Source: Chthoniobacter flavus (GTDB lineage Bacteria; Verrucomicrobiota; Verrucomicrobiia; Chthoniobacterales; Chthoniobacteraceae). Taken from it: a stretch of 62,013 nt of DNA. A program made the translations under genes and the position numbers. A model generated the notes under the pieces. That model saw only the letters and a list, made by a program, of their open reading frames with translations, ran no database searches and was not told where the DNA came from. Positions 36,021-44,830 of this stretch are shown here, in pieces (positions within the stretch are counted from its first letter, which is position 1; every line of letters begins with the position of its first letter). Where the stretch lies: assembly GCA_945860355.1 (NCBI GenBank), contig CAMARB010000003.1:1-62013 (forward strand). Reading direction: 5' to 3'.

Positions 36021-37574
36021 TTAAAAGAACTGATAATTGAGCTCCACGTAGACGAAGTCGGAGGATCCGCCCCGGACGTTGGTCTGAATGTATTTGCCGG
36101 ACTCGAAATGCGCGTATCCCAGGGTCACCTCCGTCCGCTTGCCCCAGTTGGAGCGGACCCGGGCATCGAACTCGTGTCCCAGGAATTCCCCGCCTTTTTG
36201 GTAATAATCTCGCGAGGTGCCCGCTCCGGCGTTGGCCCGGTAAAAACGGTCGGTGCCGCTGGCAAGCCAGTAGCCGCTGTAGCCCAGGTCCACGCGAAGG
36301 TTCGCCGCAGGGCGCGCCTCGAGCCGGAGTTTTGGCGAGCTGATGTTCTCAAAGACAATGTAGTCGTTCGCCGACCAGGGCCGCTGGAACCCGTAGAGGC
36401 GCTCAAAACGGTTGTCCGTGGTGTCCCACCCCGGGGCGTTGGGTTTGGAGCCGTCGAGCTCCGGATTGGCGTTCCGATCGCCGCTGGCGTATCCGTAGAA
36501 CGCGCTCAGCCGCGGTTTCCACGCATGTTTCTCCCACGTGTAGCCCAGCTCCGCCGTCGCCCCGAAGGCCCGGATCTTTTCTTCCGCCCGCGTGTCCTTG
36601 CTCTTGTTGTTTCCCGGGCCCAGATCGGACTCCTCGATCGCCGCCTTTTTCCCGAACTGCGGGATCACGCTCAGGTCGAAGTCGAACCCGGATTTCCCCA
36701 GCAACCCGTAGGCGCGCAGCCCGGGCATGTGGATCTGTCTTTCCGTGTTGGCTTTTCCGTCGGAGCCGATGAAACGGGACTGCTGGAACTGGAGATAAAA
36801 CGGCTCGAGCGTGATCCAATCCGACCAGCCCCGCCAGTGGGCGATGATGCCGTAGAGATACCGGGGATCCACCGGCCGGTCCCAGTCGTACTTGAGCCGG
36901 TTGAGCGGCTGGAGCGCCAACAAATCGATCTGCCAATCGTTGGAGTCCTGGCCGATGGCGCCGTGGAATCCCTGGAATGTGTTGGCCGTGTTGCGCCACT
37001 GGTTGTTCCCAATGAGGCGCCGGTCGAGGAACTCAAAGTTGTGAATCCCGTAACGCAAACTCACGGGGCGATCGTTCCCCAGCGGATCCTCGGGCAACAG
37101 GCTGTCGGTGAAGAGTTCGCCGTAGAGCCGGATCACCTGGAACTCGTTGACTTCATCGCTTTCGGGCACCGGCCGGTCGGCCCAGCCGCGGCTCCTCCGG
37201 GCGTCCTGCACCTCCACGGCGAACCGGAACGGGTCCAACACTTCCCGGATCCCCAGATACAGCCGCGTGCGGTGCAGCACGGGGGTGTCGGTGCCGGGTC
37301 TTTTCGCCCGGAAATCGTTTCTCCGGTATTCAAAGCGGGTCCGGTGATCGAGCCCGATGTCCAGCCATTGGAAGGACTGTTGATCCCCGGTGAACGAGGT
37401 CAGAAGGGTTTGGTTGCCGCTGTGAGCGTATTTGGGCGGGTCCGGGTCCCGCGTGGTGCTGTAGCTCCGCGGGCTTTTGTAAAAGCTGCCCGTCTTTTTT
37501 TCACCGGCCTGGACCGGGGCGAAGGAGGCCAGGAATACGAGGGCGGAAATGGAGAGGGAAAGGGTGCGTTGCAT
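36021..37574 (-). CDS. alginate-export-type outer-membrane porin
   Basis: 517 residues from the ATG at 37574, which opens a signal peptide (MQRTLSLSISALVFLASFAPVQAG). The mature protein has alternating beta-strand pattern typical of an AlgE/alginate-export family barrel: FRFAVEVQDARR, QVIRLYGELFTD, VSLRYGIHNFEFLDRRLIGNNQWRNTANTF and the closing strand DFVYVELNYQFF with C-terminal Phe, expected for outer-membrane insertion. It probably moves anionic or sugar solutes across the outer membrane. No partner transport genes adjoin it. Confidence 0.88.
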   Translation of the reverse strand: MQRTLSLSISALVFLASFAPVQAGEKKTGSFYKSPRSYSTTRDPDPPKYAHSGNQTLLTSFTGDQQSFQWLDIGLDHRTRFEYRRNDFRAKRPGTDTPVLHRTRLYLGIREVLDPFRFAVEVQDARRSRGWADRPVPESDEVNEFQVIRLYGELFTDSLLPEDPLGNDRPVSLRYGIHNFEFLDRRLIGNNQWRNTANTFQGFHGAIGQDSNDWQIDLLALQPLNRLKYDWDRPVDPRYLYGIIAHWRGWSDWITLEPFYLQFQQSRFIGSDGKANTERQIHMPGLRAYGLLGKSGFDFDLSVIPQFGKKAAIEESDLGPGNNKSKDTRAEEKIRAFGATAELGYTWEKHAWKPRLSAFYGYASGDRNANPELDGSKPNAPGWDTTDNRFERLYGFQRPWSANDYIVFENISSPKLRLEARPAANLRVDLGYSGYWLASGTDRFYRANAGAGTSRDYYQKGGEFLGHEFDARVRSNWGKRTEVTLGYAHFESGKYIQTNVRGGSSDFVYVELNYQFF

Positions 37575-38051
37575 GGGGAATAGGGGTTTGGAAGGTGGAG
37601 GGCTGGAAAACAGAGGGGCGCTGTCTGCACGAGCGACTCTCCACGGGGGCCGATGCGGGTTGGGATCAATCATGGCGTCCGCCTTTGGGGAAGGCCGTTT
37701 TGCTCCTGCCCTTCGGGTGCACGATGAGGATGGGACATATTCTTTTTGAAGGGTGGCGCTGAAAACCTCCGCCGGCCGCTATGCCTCGCCGCGCATCGCA
37801 GAACAAAGCGCGATCGGGAAAACTCGCAGCCGCTGGAGGCGGGACCTGCGGGGGACCGCCGGGTTCAGCCGAATGAGAGGGTGGTTTTGGAAAGGCCTCC
37901 GTGAGGAACGGTCGGCCTGTTTCCCGCCGAGGCGGATTTCCTTTAAGTAGATAAAAACGAAATAGATTCAACGGTTTTTTTCTGTTCCTCGCAAAAACGC
38001 CCCGTTGCGCCCGGGATTGGCGTTGGGGCCGCGCTTTGATTGGCTTCCGCT
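37575..38051. other. divergent spacer between porin and laminin-G-like gene
   Basis: 477 bp. An AT-rich patch at 37945-37980 (GTAGATAAAAACGAAATAGA) is the likeliest promoter area. I see no gene; frames crossing it are not supported. Confidence 0.45.
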
Positions 38052-38696
38052 GTGCACCGCGTTTTCCTCCTCGCCGCTCTGAGCCTCGTGCCGGATGGCC
38101 TCGCCCAGCCTGTGCGTCTTCCCGCTGGGAGCGCACCCGTTGGCTGGCTGGCCGCGCGCGGGGACGACGGGCGCCTTGCGGACCGGCCCGCCCTGCCAGG
38201 ACGCTCCTCTCTTCTTGAGTTCTCCGGAGCCGCCTCGCTTGCCGCCTTTCATCGGGCGGAGGCCTGGCTCGGGAACGGTTTTGTGGAGGTCCGCTGGAAG
38301 ACCCCCGACATCGCCACCGCCGCCAAGGTGGGACTGCTCTGGCGGGGCGAGGATTTGGACAACTACTCTTTCTGCCTCATGTCCATGGCCGGGAACCGGG
38401 TCCAAGGGTTCCGCATGACGGACGGCCAGGTGTCGAATCTGGAGGGGGTGGCGCTCCGGCCCAAGGGATCGGCGCCCTTTTCACGAGGGAAGTGGCATAC
38501 GATCCGCGTGGAGTTTCGTGCCCGCCGGTTTGAGGTGTTTATTGACGGCAGAAAACGGTTCCAAGGAGAGGACGTCTCGTTTGGGGATCCCGGTGCCGTG
38601 GGTTTGGCGGTGGAGGGAAGGGGCCCGCTGTGTTTTGAGGGGTTCCGCTGGGGGATTCTCCCGGAGCCAGGGGGAGTGGTTCGGGATAAGAAATAA
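38052..38696 (+). CDS. secreted laminin-G/DUF1080-like protein
   Basis: 214 residues from GTG at 38052, which gives a normal signal peptide (MHRVFLLAALSLVPDGLAQP); a TTG at 38040 would add four residues. The mature part is one jelly-roll domain: FVEVRWKTPDIATAAKVGLLWRGEDLDNYSF, GKWHTIRVEFRARRFEVFIDGRKRF and GAVGLAVEGRGPLCFEGFRWG, the pattern of DUF1080/laminin-G-like carbohydrate-binding domains. It precedes the histidine kinase gene by 22 bp, so the two may be cotranscribed and this protein may report on an extracellular polymer. Confidence 0.75.
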   Translation: MHRVFLLAALSLVPDGLAQPVRLPAGSAPVGWLAARGDDGRLADRPALPGRSSLLEFSGAASLAAFHRAEAWLGNGFVEVRWKTPDIATAAKVGLLWRGEDLDNYSFCLMSMAGNRVQGFRMTDGQVSNLEGVALRPKGSAPFSRGKWHTIRVEFRARRFEVFIDGRKRFQGEDVSFGDPGAVGLAVEGRGPLCFEGFRWGILPEPGGVVRDKK

Positions 38697-38718
38697 CCTC
38701 GCGCAGTTCGGGGGCGGG

Positions 38719-40131
38719 ATGGATTGTGTCCGCCTGATGCCGTCGGTTTTCCCCAAGAGTCTCTGGCTAAGGATCGCGATTCCCTTCCTGCTTTTTGTGG
38801 CGGCGGGATCCACGGCGCTTGTTTTTTGGCTCCACCAAGGAGCCCTGCGCGAGGAGCGCCTCGTGTTTGCCGCCCTGGCCCGGACCACCGCCGACTTTAT
38901 CCGCAGGGAACGTGTCCCCCCCACCGAGCGCACCGCCACCAACCTCAGCCAGGTGCTGGGGGTGCAGGTGTTTTTTGCGGGACGCAACGGCCGGGAACCG
39001 CAGTCCGCTGACTGGAGCACCGAGCCGGCCCCGGGCACGGCGCCTGTTTTGGAAAAGGCGCAGCGGCAGGCGCGCAAGGTCCACCGGGAACAGGGACAGG
39101 AGGCGGTGGCGCATCCCGTCTCCGATTCGCTGGATCTGATTCTGCTCCGGTCCGCGGACATGGCCGCGGCGCCGCTTTTTGACGTGCGCACCCTCGCGGT
39201 GCTGGGCGCGTTCTGGGGGTTGTCCATGACCCTGGCCTGGGCCGTGGCGCGGGGGGTTGTCCAGCCCCTGCGGCTTCTGGCGCGCCGCCTGCCCATGATC
39301 GGGGATGATTCCGAGGCGACGTTGCCGGGGGCGGAACGCGCCGATGAAATCGGGCAGTTGGCGAGGGCGTATCTCCAGACCCGCACGCAGCTCGCCCAGG
39401 AACGCGCCCGGCGGGAACAGGCGGAGCGCCTCGCCCTGCTGGGTCGGATGGCCACGGGCCTGGCGCATGAAATCCACAACCCGCTCTCGGCGATCCGGAT
39501 GCACGCCCAGTTGCTCGGGTCCGCTCCCCCCGCGCAGCTGGCCGCCGCGACGGCCGATTCCCTGCCGGTGCTGCTTGATGAAACCGCGCGGATCGAGGGG
39601 CTGGTCAACCAGTGGATGTTCCTGGCCAAACCCGCCCCGCCGCAGACGGCGTTGGTGGATCTGCGCGAGATCGCCGGGACGGTGCTCAAGACCTATTCCG
39701 CGTCCGCGGCGCATGCCGGGGTGACGGTCGCGGCGGACTTCCCGGAGAATCTGCCGGTGCGGGTGGATGCGCGTCGGCTCGGGCAGGCCGTCGGCAACAT
39801 CGTCCTCAACGCCATCCAGGCGATGCCCCGCGGCGGCGAGTTGTCCCTCCGGGGATCCCGCAACGACTCCACGGTGCGGCTCGTGTTCTCGGACACGGGG
39901 CGCGGATTTTCCGGCGAGGCGCTTGCCCGGCATGGGGAACTTTTCTTTTCCGAGCGGGAAGGCGGCATGGGCATCGGGTTGAACGTCTCCATGGAAATCC
40001 TGCGCGCCCACGGGGGGCGGCTGGAGGTTTCCAACCGGGGCGTTGCCTCCTTCGCCGGGGTGTCCCTGCCGGAGCCCGGGTCGGTGACCGGGGCGGTGGT
40101 CCTTCTCGAACTCCCCGTTTGTTCCCCATGA
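38719..40131 (+). CDS. NtrB-like sensor histidine kinase
   Basis: 470 residues. Membrane helix 1 at about 16-38, a periplasmic segment of about 115 residues, helix 2 at about 155-180, then a HAMP-like linker with coiled coil. The H-box ATGLAHEIHNPLSAIRMHAQLL has the phosphoacceptor His250. ATPase motifs are N-box VGNIVLNAIQAMPRGG, FSDTGRGFSG and the G2 box GGMGIGLNVSMEILRAHGG. ATG at 38719; another at 38737. It overlaps the regulator gene by 4 bp, a cognate pair. Confidence 0.95.
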   Translation: MDCVRLMPSVFPKSLWLRIAIPFLLFVAAGSTALVFWLHQGALREERLVFAALARTTADFIRRERVPPTERTATNLSQVLGVQVFFAGRNGREPQSADWSTEPAPGTAPVLEKAQRQARKVHREQGQEAVAHPVSDSLDLILLRSADMAAAPLFDVRTLAVLGAFWGLSMTLAWAVARGVVQPLRLLARRLPMIGDDSEATLPGAERADEIGQLARAYLQTRTQLAQERARREQAERLALLGRMATGLAHEIHNPLSAIRMHAQLLGSAPPAQLAAATADSLPVLLDETARIEGLVNQWMFLAKPAPPQTALVDLREIAGTVLKTYSASAAHAGVTVAADFPENLPVRVDARRLGQAVGNIVLNAIQAMPRGGELSLRGSRNDSTVRLVFSDTGRGFSGEALARHGELFFSEREGGMGIGLNVSMEILRAHGGRLEVSNRGVASFAGVSLPEPGSVTGAVVLLELPVCSP

Positions 40132-41495
40132 AAACCATCCTCATCGTCGAAGACGAACACGCCCTGGCCTCGGCGCTCGCCTCGGTCTGCCGTCGGCTGG
40201 GTTGCGACGCGCGCTTGTGCGCCTCGGGCAGCCGGGCCCTCGACGAATTGTCCCGGAGCGCCTTTGCCCTAGTGCTCCTCGACATTGGTCTGCCCGATAT
40301 GAGCGGCCTCGATCTGCTCGAAAAACTGCGCGCTCTGCATCCCGCGCTGCCCGTGGTCATCCTCACCGCCCACGGCACCCTGGACAACGCCGTGGCTGCC
40401 AAACGCCTGGGCGCCGCCGCCTATTTGCTCAAGCCCCTGGAGTTGCAGGAGGTGCAGGAAACGCTCCGCCAAGTGCTCTCCGAGGCGGTCCCCGCGACGC
40501 CCCCCGGCGAGACCCCGGTGTCGCTGATGGTGGGGGCCGCGCCCATGATCCAGCGCAGCTTCATTGAGATCGCACACGCCTGCGGCAGCGACGCCCCGGT
40601 GCTCATCTCCGGTCCGACCGGGACGGGCAAAACGCTCACCGCCAAGGTCATCCATTCCCAGAGCGCCCGGCGCGGCGCCCCGTTTGTCACGCTCCACTGC
40701 AGCGCGCTGCCGGAGAATCTGCTGGAGACCGAGTTGTTCGGCCACGAGAAACACGCGTTCACCGGGGCGGGCGCGGCGCGTCCGGGACACATCGAGCGCG
40801 CCCAGGGGGGGACCCTTTTTCTGGACGAAATCGGCGACATCCCGCTCACCGTCCAGGCCAAGCTTCTGAGGTTTGTCGAGGAGCGCACGTTCACCCGGGT
40901 GGGTGGACGCGAGGATCTGCGGGTGGATCTGAGGCTGATCACGGCCACGCACAAGGATCTGCGCGAGGAGGTGCGCGCGGGCCGGTTCCGGGAGGACCTT
41001 TATTACCGGCTGCACGTGCTTGAGATCCAGATGCCGGCGCTTTCCCAGCGCATGGGGGACCTGCCGGCGTTGGCCCATTTTTTCCTGGGATCACTCGCTC
41101 CCGGGCGCGCCCTGCGCATCTCCGAGGCCGCGCTGGAGCTTTTGGCGCGGCATCGCTGGCCGGGCAACGTGCGGGAACTCCGCAACGTGCTGGAGCACGC
41201 GGTGGCGGTTTCAAACGGCCCGGTTCTTTTGCCGCAGCACTTGCCCCGCGACGTGCGCGAACTCGCCGAGACGGGCACCGCCGAGCCACCGCCCCTGGCG
41301 CCCGCGCTGGCCGCCTGGTTGGATGAAAAACTCAAGGCCGGTGAAACCTACCAGCAGATGTCGGAGGCGCTCGAGGCCATGGCGCTGCGCCATTTGCTGG
41401 GCCGGTTCGACAACAAACCCACCGTGCTCGCCCGCGAGACGAAGATGAACCGCGTCACGCTGCGTCGGAAATGCCGGGACTTTCTCCGGGACTGA
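40128..41495 (+). CDS. NtrC-family sigma54-dependent response regulator
   Basis: 455 residues. A receiver domain with phosphorylatable Asp52 (LLDIGLPDMSG) and Lys102, then an AAA+ domain with Walker A GPTGTGKT (162-169) and Walker B GGTLFLDEIGD. The sigma54-contact loop reads HAFTGA (209-214), with His replacing the usual first Gly of GAFTGA. The C-terminal domain is a Fis-type HTH (LARETKMNRVTLRRKCRDFL). It activates sigma54 promoters in response to the upstream kinase. Target genes are unknown; none is directly downstream on this strand. Confidence 0.95.
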   Translation: MKTILIVEDEHALASALASVCRRLGCDARLCASGSRALDELSRSAFALVLLDIGLPDMSGLDLLEKLRALHPALPVVILTAHGTLDNAVAAKRLGAAAYLLKPLELQEVQETLRQVLSEAVPATPPGETPVSLMVGAAPMIQRSFIEIAHACGSDAPVLISGPTGTGKTLTAKVIHSQSARRGAPFVTLHCSALPENLLETELFGHEKHAFTGAGAARPGHIERAQGGTLFLDEIGDIPLTVQAKLLRFVEERTFTRVGGREDLRVDLRLITATHKDLREEVRAGRFREDLYYRLHVLEIQMPALSQRMGDLPALAHFFLGSLAPGRALRISEAALELLARHRWPGNVRELRNVLEHAVAVSNGPVLLPQHLPRDVRELAETGTAEPPPLAPALAAWLDEKLKAGETYQQMSEALEAMALRHLLGRFDNKPTVLARETKMNRVTLRRKCRDFLRD

Positions 41496-41657
41496 CCCGG
41501 GCGCGCGTCTCCGGTGCTCGTGGCCGGGCGTCGCAGGTCTCACCAGTGCGGCGACAGCAAGCCGGAGCCGGCGGGCGAAGGGTATCTCCGAGGGCCCCCT
41601 ATGAAGCCTCCGGGACTTCCCAGGTTTTGTTCGTTTTGTCGAGCACGGGCGGCCGAA

Positions 41658-41870
41658 TCACTCGTACATCGTTTTTTTTTGCGGAGATCCCGGGGTGCTC
41701 AGCCCGTCGGCGATGATTTTCTCGATCGACGCTTTCATCTCCGCGACTTTGTCCGGCATCGCAGTGGCCAGATTTTTGGTTTCCCCAATGTCATCGGCGA
41801 GATTGTGGAGCGGCACATGCAAGCTTGGCCCGCGCCACGGAGGATGCAGCCGTTTGGGTGAGACTGCCGA
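41658..41870 (-). pseudogene. 3' remnant of a sulfatase gene
   Basis: On the minus strand a frame ending at TGA 41658-41660 reads VPLHNLADDIGETKNLATAM, then PDKVAEMKASIEKIIADGLS, the typical last 50-60 residues of an arylsulfatase ('LYNLADDIGETKNLA...'). Nothing resembling the body or the active site is present upstream. It lies immediately downstream of an intact sulfatase gene on the same strand, so it may be what remains of a second tandem gene. Confidence 0.85.
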
Positions 41871-41931
41871 GGGTCGCGCTTTTTTTGGGGCGCGTGGGAG
41901 AGGGCCCTTTCATGCGGCCATGATGGTTGGG

Positions 41932-43365
41932 TCAACGCGGAGATCCGGCGCGGGTCTGGTTTGTTTTGCGCTCAACGGCGGCCCGCCGGGGGAGCGGCGT
42001 CTCTTCGAGTGCGGCGCCGGGGTCGCCCTGTTGGGTCATCCAATCGCGTAGCCGACTTTCGAGTTGCTGGCGGACGGCTTGAAGCTCGGGTTTGTCGGCG
42101 AGGTTGCGGAGCTCCGAGGGGTCTTGTTGCAAATCAAACAATTGGACGGCGGGACGCTCGATGAGGCGGCCGATCTGTTTCCTCGCGAGATCATCGGTCT
42201 CCGCCGCCTTGACCCACGAACGCCAGAGGCCGCTGTTGGGCGGGCCGCCGGGCATGGTGTACTCGTTTTTGGGGGTGAGATTCAGGATGAGTTTGTGCTG
42301 GTGGTTGACGATGAACCGACTCGCGAACGGCTTCCCGTCAGGCTGCATGTTCAGCATGCCGAATGCGTGGTCGCGATGCGCGGTGGTGGACCCGGTGAGC
42401 ACGGGCAAAAGGCTGCGCCCATCAAGCGCCTTTTCGGCCGCGTTGCCTCCGGCCATCTCGATGAGCGTGGGCAGAATGTCCTCGCACATCGCGATGGCAT
42501 CGGTGCGGGTTCCCGCCGGAATCTTGCCCGGCAGACGCGCGATAAAGGCGCTCCGGACGCCCGCGTTGTAGCAGCTCCACTTGGCGCCGGGAAACGCGGA
42601 GCCCTGCTCTCCGCTAAAGAGCGTCAGCGTCTTGTCTTCGAGTTGGGACTCCTTGAGAACCTGCAGGACATCACCGACTTGCTGGTCGAGCGCGGCGATT
42701 TCGGCAAGGTACAGCCGGAAATCCTCCCGCGTCTTCGGGGTGTCAATCCAGTGGTTTTGCAGGATCAACTTGCTGGCGTCGAACACGCTTGGATCTCCGG
42801 CCACGTAGGCTGCGTGGGGCAGCGCGGAGCAGACAAACAGACAGAAGGGCTGGTTGGGGTCGCGGCGCAGGAAGGCTGTCAAATCCCGCGTGTGGTAGGC
42901 CTCGTCCTCGGCCTTTCGCTCGGAGCCTTTTGAAAACCCCTCCACGTATTCAAAGGGATAGACTCCCTGCGGATGCACATGGACTTTGCCCGCGATGCCC
43001 ACGCGGTAGCCCAGTTCGGTGAGGTGGTGGACCACGCTTTTTACGTCTTTGCGCGTTTGGGCATGGTTCCGGACGGCACCGGAGCGCATCGGGTGCAGTC
43101 CCGTGTAAATGGCTGTGCGTGTGGGAACGCACATGGCCTGTGGGGTGAACAAGTGCGTGAAGAGCATGCCCTCGCCGGCCAGTCGGTCGATGTTGGGGGT
43201 GCGCACGTTTTGGCCCCCGTAACAGCTCAGCTCATGGGTGTCCAAATCGTCAGCCATGAGGATGAGGAAGTTGGGCCGGGGGGGGCGGGAGGGCAGAGGC
43301 GTCTGCCCATGCGCAAGCTGCGGCGTGAAAAGCGCCAGGACGAAGAGGATGCGGAGGAGTTTCAT
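41932..43365 (-). CDS. secreted sulfatase
   Basis: 477 residues, formylglycine-dependent sulfatase. Signal peptide (MKLLRILFVLALFTPQLAHG). Metal ligands Asp39/Asp40 (LILMADDLD). The formylglycine motif is CVPTR at 79-83, embedded in FTPQAMCVPTRTAIYTGLHP. GIAGKVHVHPQG replaces the usual GKWHLG, so the Lys-x-x-His pair is kept in altered context. LTLFSGEQGSAFPGAKW stands where the metal-binding D-N/H pair is usually found; Glu-Gln here is like iduronate-sulfatase relatives. The ATG at 43365 is 25 bp after the hydrolase stop; the two form an operon. Confidence 0.92.
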   Translation of the reverse strand: MKLLRILFVLALFTPQLAHGQTPLPSRPPRPNFLILMADDLDTHELSCYGGQNVRTPNIDRLAGEGMLFTHLFTPQAMCVPTRTAIYTGLHPMRSGAVRNHAQTRKDVKSVVHHLTELGYRVGIAGKVHVHPQGVYPFEYVEGFSKGSERKAEDEAYHTRDLTAFLRRDPNQPFCLFVCSALPHAAYVAGDPSVFDASKLILQNHWIDTPKTREDFRLYLAEIAALDQQVGDVLQVLKESQLEDKTLTLFSGEQGSAFPGAKWSCYNAGVRSAFIARLPGKIPAGTRTDAIAMCEDILPTLIEMAGGNAAEKALDGRSLLPVLTGSTTAHRDHAFGMLNMQPDGKPFASRFIVNHQHKLILNLTPKNEYTMPGGPPNSGLWRSWVKAAETDDLARKQIGRLIERPAVQLFDLQQDPSELRNLADKPELQAVRQQLESRLRDWMTQQGDPGAALEETPLPRRAAVERKTNQTRAGSPR

Positions 43366-43390
43366 GGGTCTTTCAGGAGGGATCCGGCGG

Positions 43391-44488
43391 TTATTCGCGA
43401 TGGAAGGCCTGCCACTCCGAGGCAAAGGCCGCGTTGACCAGCCAGGAGGCGGTGTTTTTGTCGCCCGAGAAATCGGCAAAGGGTGCGATGTTCAAGGTCT
43501 GGTACGACCCCGGGTTGGGTGACCAGTTTTGGCCGAGCCATCCTTTCTCCGGAGCGAGTGGGTTCAGTTTCGCGGGCGCCTTGGTGGTGTCGCCGTCCGC
43601 GGGCACGCGCGCCGCAAAAGTGTGCCTCAGAAACGACAGCACCAGCGGCCACGTTTTTTCTCCGGGGCCGTGTCCGCTCTGGGGTTCCACGGCCAGGGTC
43701 CAGGTGGCCTGATGATGCTTCCGCATCATCGGGACAATCGACAGCGTCTCATCCCTGTGCGCGTTTGCGAAATACTTATCCACCTCCCCGAAGATGATGA
43801 GTCCCGGAGCGGCGGCGGCGGCGGGCTGCCAGATCTGGAAGGTGTAGCCAGCTCGCATGGCGACCCAGCCCCAGACGCGGTGACTTTCGCCGGCGGCGAA
43901 CATGGCGGAAAATCCCACGGCGCTGGAGTGCCCGTAGAGGAAAAGCGGGGCGTGTTGGAGTTCGGGGTGCTGGGTTTTTTGCGCAAAATCCCGGAGGCAT
44001 TCGGAGAGCAGAGAGCGCGGCCAGAACCCGCGTTGCATCGGGTTCCCAATAAATTTGAACACCGCGAGATTCAGTTCCCGCGCCGTTTGCCTGAGATCGT
44101 CGCGTCGGTAAAGCGACTCGCCGCTCCCGTGGCCCGAGAGCACCACCACCCCTCTCACCCGCTTCACTCCGTCGGGAATCCAGAGGTCGAAGCGCACGTC
44201 CTCGCGTTTGCCTTCCCCCTTCTGACGGACGGTGTCCTGCCACAACGCGTCAGGGATGTTCCACACCCATCCGCGCGGGGCGTTCTGCGTGGACGCGGGT
44301 TTCGCGGGATCCTCGAGTCGATCCCAATCGTTCCCGACGACCTCCGGGTGTTCCTTCACCAAATTGCGGACCCAGTTGACGCTGTGGGCCTCGGGGAGCG
44401 GCAGCGTTTCGGAGAGTTCGAGATCGGCGGCGTTAGCGGTGAGCAGTGGAACGCAGAGAGCTGCGAGGGCAAAGAGGGGGTGTTTCAT
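43391..44488 (-). CDS. secreted alpha/beta-hydrolase
   Basis: 365 residues with a signal peptide (MKHPLFALAALCVPLLTANA). The alpha/beta-hydrolase core shows strand GVVVLSGHGSGESLYRRDD, the nucleophile elbow YGHSSAVGFSAM (Ser), GLIIFGEVDKYFANAHRDE with a likely acid residue, and SGHGPGEKTW with the probable catalytic His. The C-terminal 70 residues (NWSPNPGSYQTLNIAPF) form an extra domain. Esterase on a secreted substrate is likely. It is the first gene of a two-gene operon with the sulfatase, echoing the esterase-sulfatase pair at 13.8-16.5 kb. Confidence 0.78.
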   Translation of the reverse strand: MKHPLFALAALCVPLLTANAADLELSETLPLPEAHSVNWVRNLVKEHPEVVGNDWDRLEDPAKPASTQNAPRGWVWNIPDALWQDTVRQKGEGKREDVRFDLWIPDGVKRVRGVVVLSGHGSGESLYRRDDLRQTARELNLAVFKFIGNPMQRGFWPRSLLSECLRDFAQKTQHPELQHAPLFLYGHSSAVGFSAMFAAGESHRVWGWVAMRAGYTFQIWQPAAAAAPGLIIFGEVDKYFANAHRDETLSIVPMMRKHHQATWTLAVEPQSGHGPGEKTWPLVLSFLRHTFAARVPADGDTTKAPAKLNPLAPEKGWLGQNWSPNPGSYQTLNIAPFADFSGDKNTASWLVNAAFASEWQAFHRE

Positions 44489-44830
44489 TTGGGAAGAGGG
44501 TGGTGGGGCACAAGCGGCGCCCCGGCGAGGGGACCCCGCTTGTCTGGCCTTTCTTAGCAGGCGCCGGTCCCGCGAACGCGGTGGCGGATTCGTGGAAACG
44601 CGTTTTTGCCGTTGGCTAAAAAGGACGGCATCGGCAACCCAGAGGGCTGCCGATGAGCCGGAAGATTGCCGAAGAACTTCCGCCGCTCCAGCGGCAGCGC
44701 TGCATGGGGCGTGGTCAAGCGGTGCGTTTGCGCCTCATTGCCGAAGGGGGCGTCCTTCCGCGCCGAGGGGCAAAAAAACCGCCGTTTGCGGGACTGACTC
44801 CGGGGCGAGGCGAGGCTACAGTGCGCCCCG
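44489..44830. other. divergent spacer before rsgA
   Basis: 342 bp between the hydrolase and rsgA, both reading outward, so it must hold both promoters. No convincing -10/-35 pair or operator could be picked out, and no small gene is supported. Confidence 0.45.
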
